Below are positions 63,810 to 64,000 of a stretch of DNA of 64,000 bases, in pieces. The position numbers and the translations under genes are program-made. Below the pieces are notes generated by a model. It worked only from the letters and a program-made list of their open reading frames with translations. It was not told where the DNA came from and did not search any database. Each line of letters begins with the position of its first letter. Position 1 is the stretch's first letter. The DNA is from an uncultured Lachnospiraceae bacterium (GTDB lineage: Bacteria > Bacillota > Clostridia > Lachnospirales > Lachnospiraceae): positions 124,001-188,000 of the forward strand of contig CAJUED010000001.1 of the NCBI GenBank assembly GCA_910585075.1. Direction: 5' to 3'.

Positions 63810-64000
63810 CTAAACTGTACTCACTTTCTTTTCCTGCAAAGCAATTCTTCCCAAATAGTATTTTGAAAAGGACTGTTGCAATAGAACATCTGACTGCAAC
63901 ACTGCTTTGACATAAGAAGGCAACACTTCGTCAAATTTTACTTCTAAAATATGCTTTTCCTTTTCCAGAACCGGTACTTGGAGGTAGTTCCCACTTAAAA
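63810..64000 (-). CDS. VTC-domain (polyphosphate-polymerase-like) protein, C-terminal part
   Basis: Only the last 62 codons lie in the window; the gene continues beyond 64000. The end reads VPVLEKEKHILEVKFDEVLPSYV and QSFSKYYLGRIALQEKK, matching the C-terminus of VTC-domain proteins, whose relatives make polyphosphate from ATP inside a tunnel-shaped domain. The stop TAG is directly followed by the CotH start, so translation is coupled. With CotH and DUF4956 it forms a well-known gene trio. Confidence 0.8.
   Translation of the reverse strand, partial: LSGNYLQVPVLEKEKHILEVKFDEVLPSYVKAVLQSDVLLQQSFSKYYLGRIALQEKKVSTV

Overview
The window looks like chromosome from a low-to-mid GC Gram-positive anaerobe, most likely a gut Clostridia/Lachnospiraceae relative. 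The signs are AGGAGG-type ribosome sites, CDP-choline (lic) and CDP-glycerol (TagF/TagD/TagA-type) chemistry instead of LPS genes, a YidC-like domain of Gram-positive type, and a VTC/CotH/DUF4956 cluster. I see no rRNA, tRNA or CRISPR array. Almost all of it is a cell-surface glycopolymer region.

Left part (1-14.9 kb). A sulfatase/LTA-synthase-like membrane transferase (minus) diverges from a two-gene plus-strand unit: a small exported membrane protein and a striking fusion of a YidC/Oxa1-type domain to a CDP-glycerol glycerophosphotransferase domain. A shared terminator separates this from a minus-strand lic operon that takes up and activates choline (HTH-cytidylyltransferase-kinase fusion, second cytidylyltransferase, choline kinase, LicB-type permease). 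No LicD-type transferase is visible. Then come membrane proteins of unknown function and decayed fragments of a fascin-like (beta-trefoil) protein.

Defence (14.9-18.7 kb). An OLD-family ATPase/TOPRIM nuclease and a UvrD-like helicase form a Gabija-type anti-phage operon with its own promoter and terminator.

Surface glycan locus (18.9-61.3 kb, all minus strand). There are about 14 nucleotide-sugar or lipid-sugar glycosyltransferases (GT2, GT4, GT11-like, GT17, GT32, GT-D, TagA/GT26), at least six polytopic GT-C-like or DUF6056-like proteins, two Wzy-like polymerases, one Wzx-like flippase, two PglK/MsbA-like ABC exporters, a pyruvyl transferase, a radical SAM/SPASM protein, a GH88/GH105-like hydrolase, an SGNH lipoprotein, and a cytidylyltransferase fused to a Gfo/Idh/MocA oxidoreductase. 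Genes overlap or abut, and few internal promoters or terminators are visible. One GT-C gene (18942-20572) is interrupted at an 11-base G tract exactly where one more or two fewer bases would restore the frame, which suggests phase-variable sugar transfer.

Right end (61.3-64 kb). DUF4956 membrane protein, CotH-family protein and the C-terminus of a VTC-domain polyphosphate-polymerase-like protein, a recurrent trio.

Taken together, CDP-choline, possibly CDP-glycerol-like donors and sugar chains are made in the cytoplasm, flipped by Wzx or the ABC exporters, extended by the polymerases and GT-C enzymes, and decorated outside the cell. All family calls rest on reading translated motifs; no database search was done.
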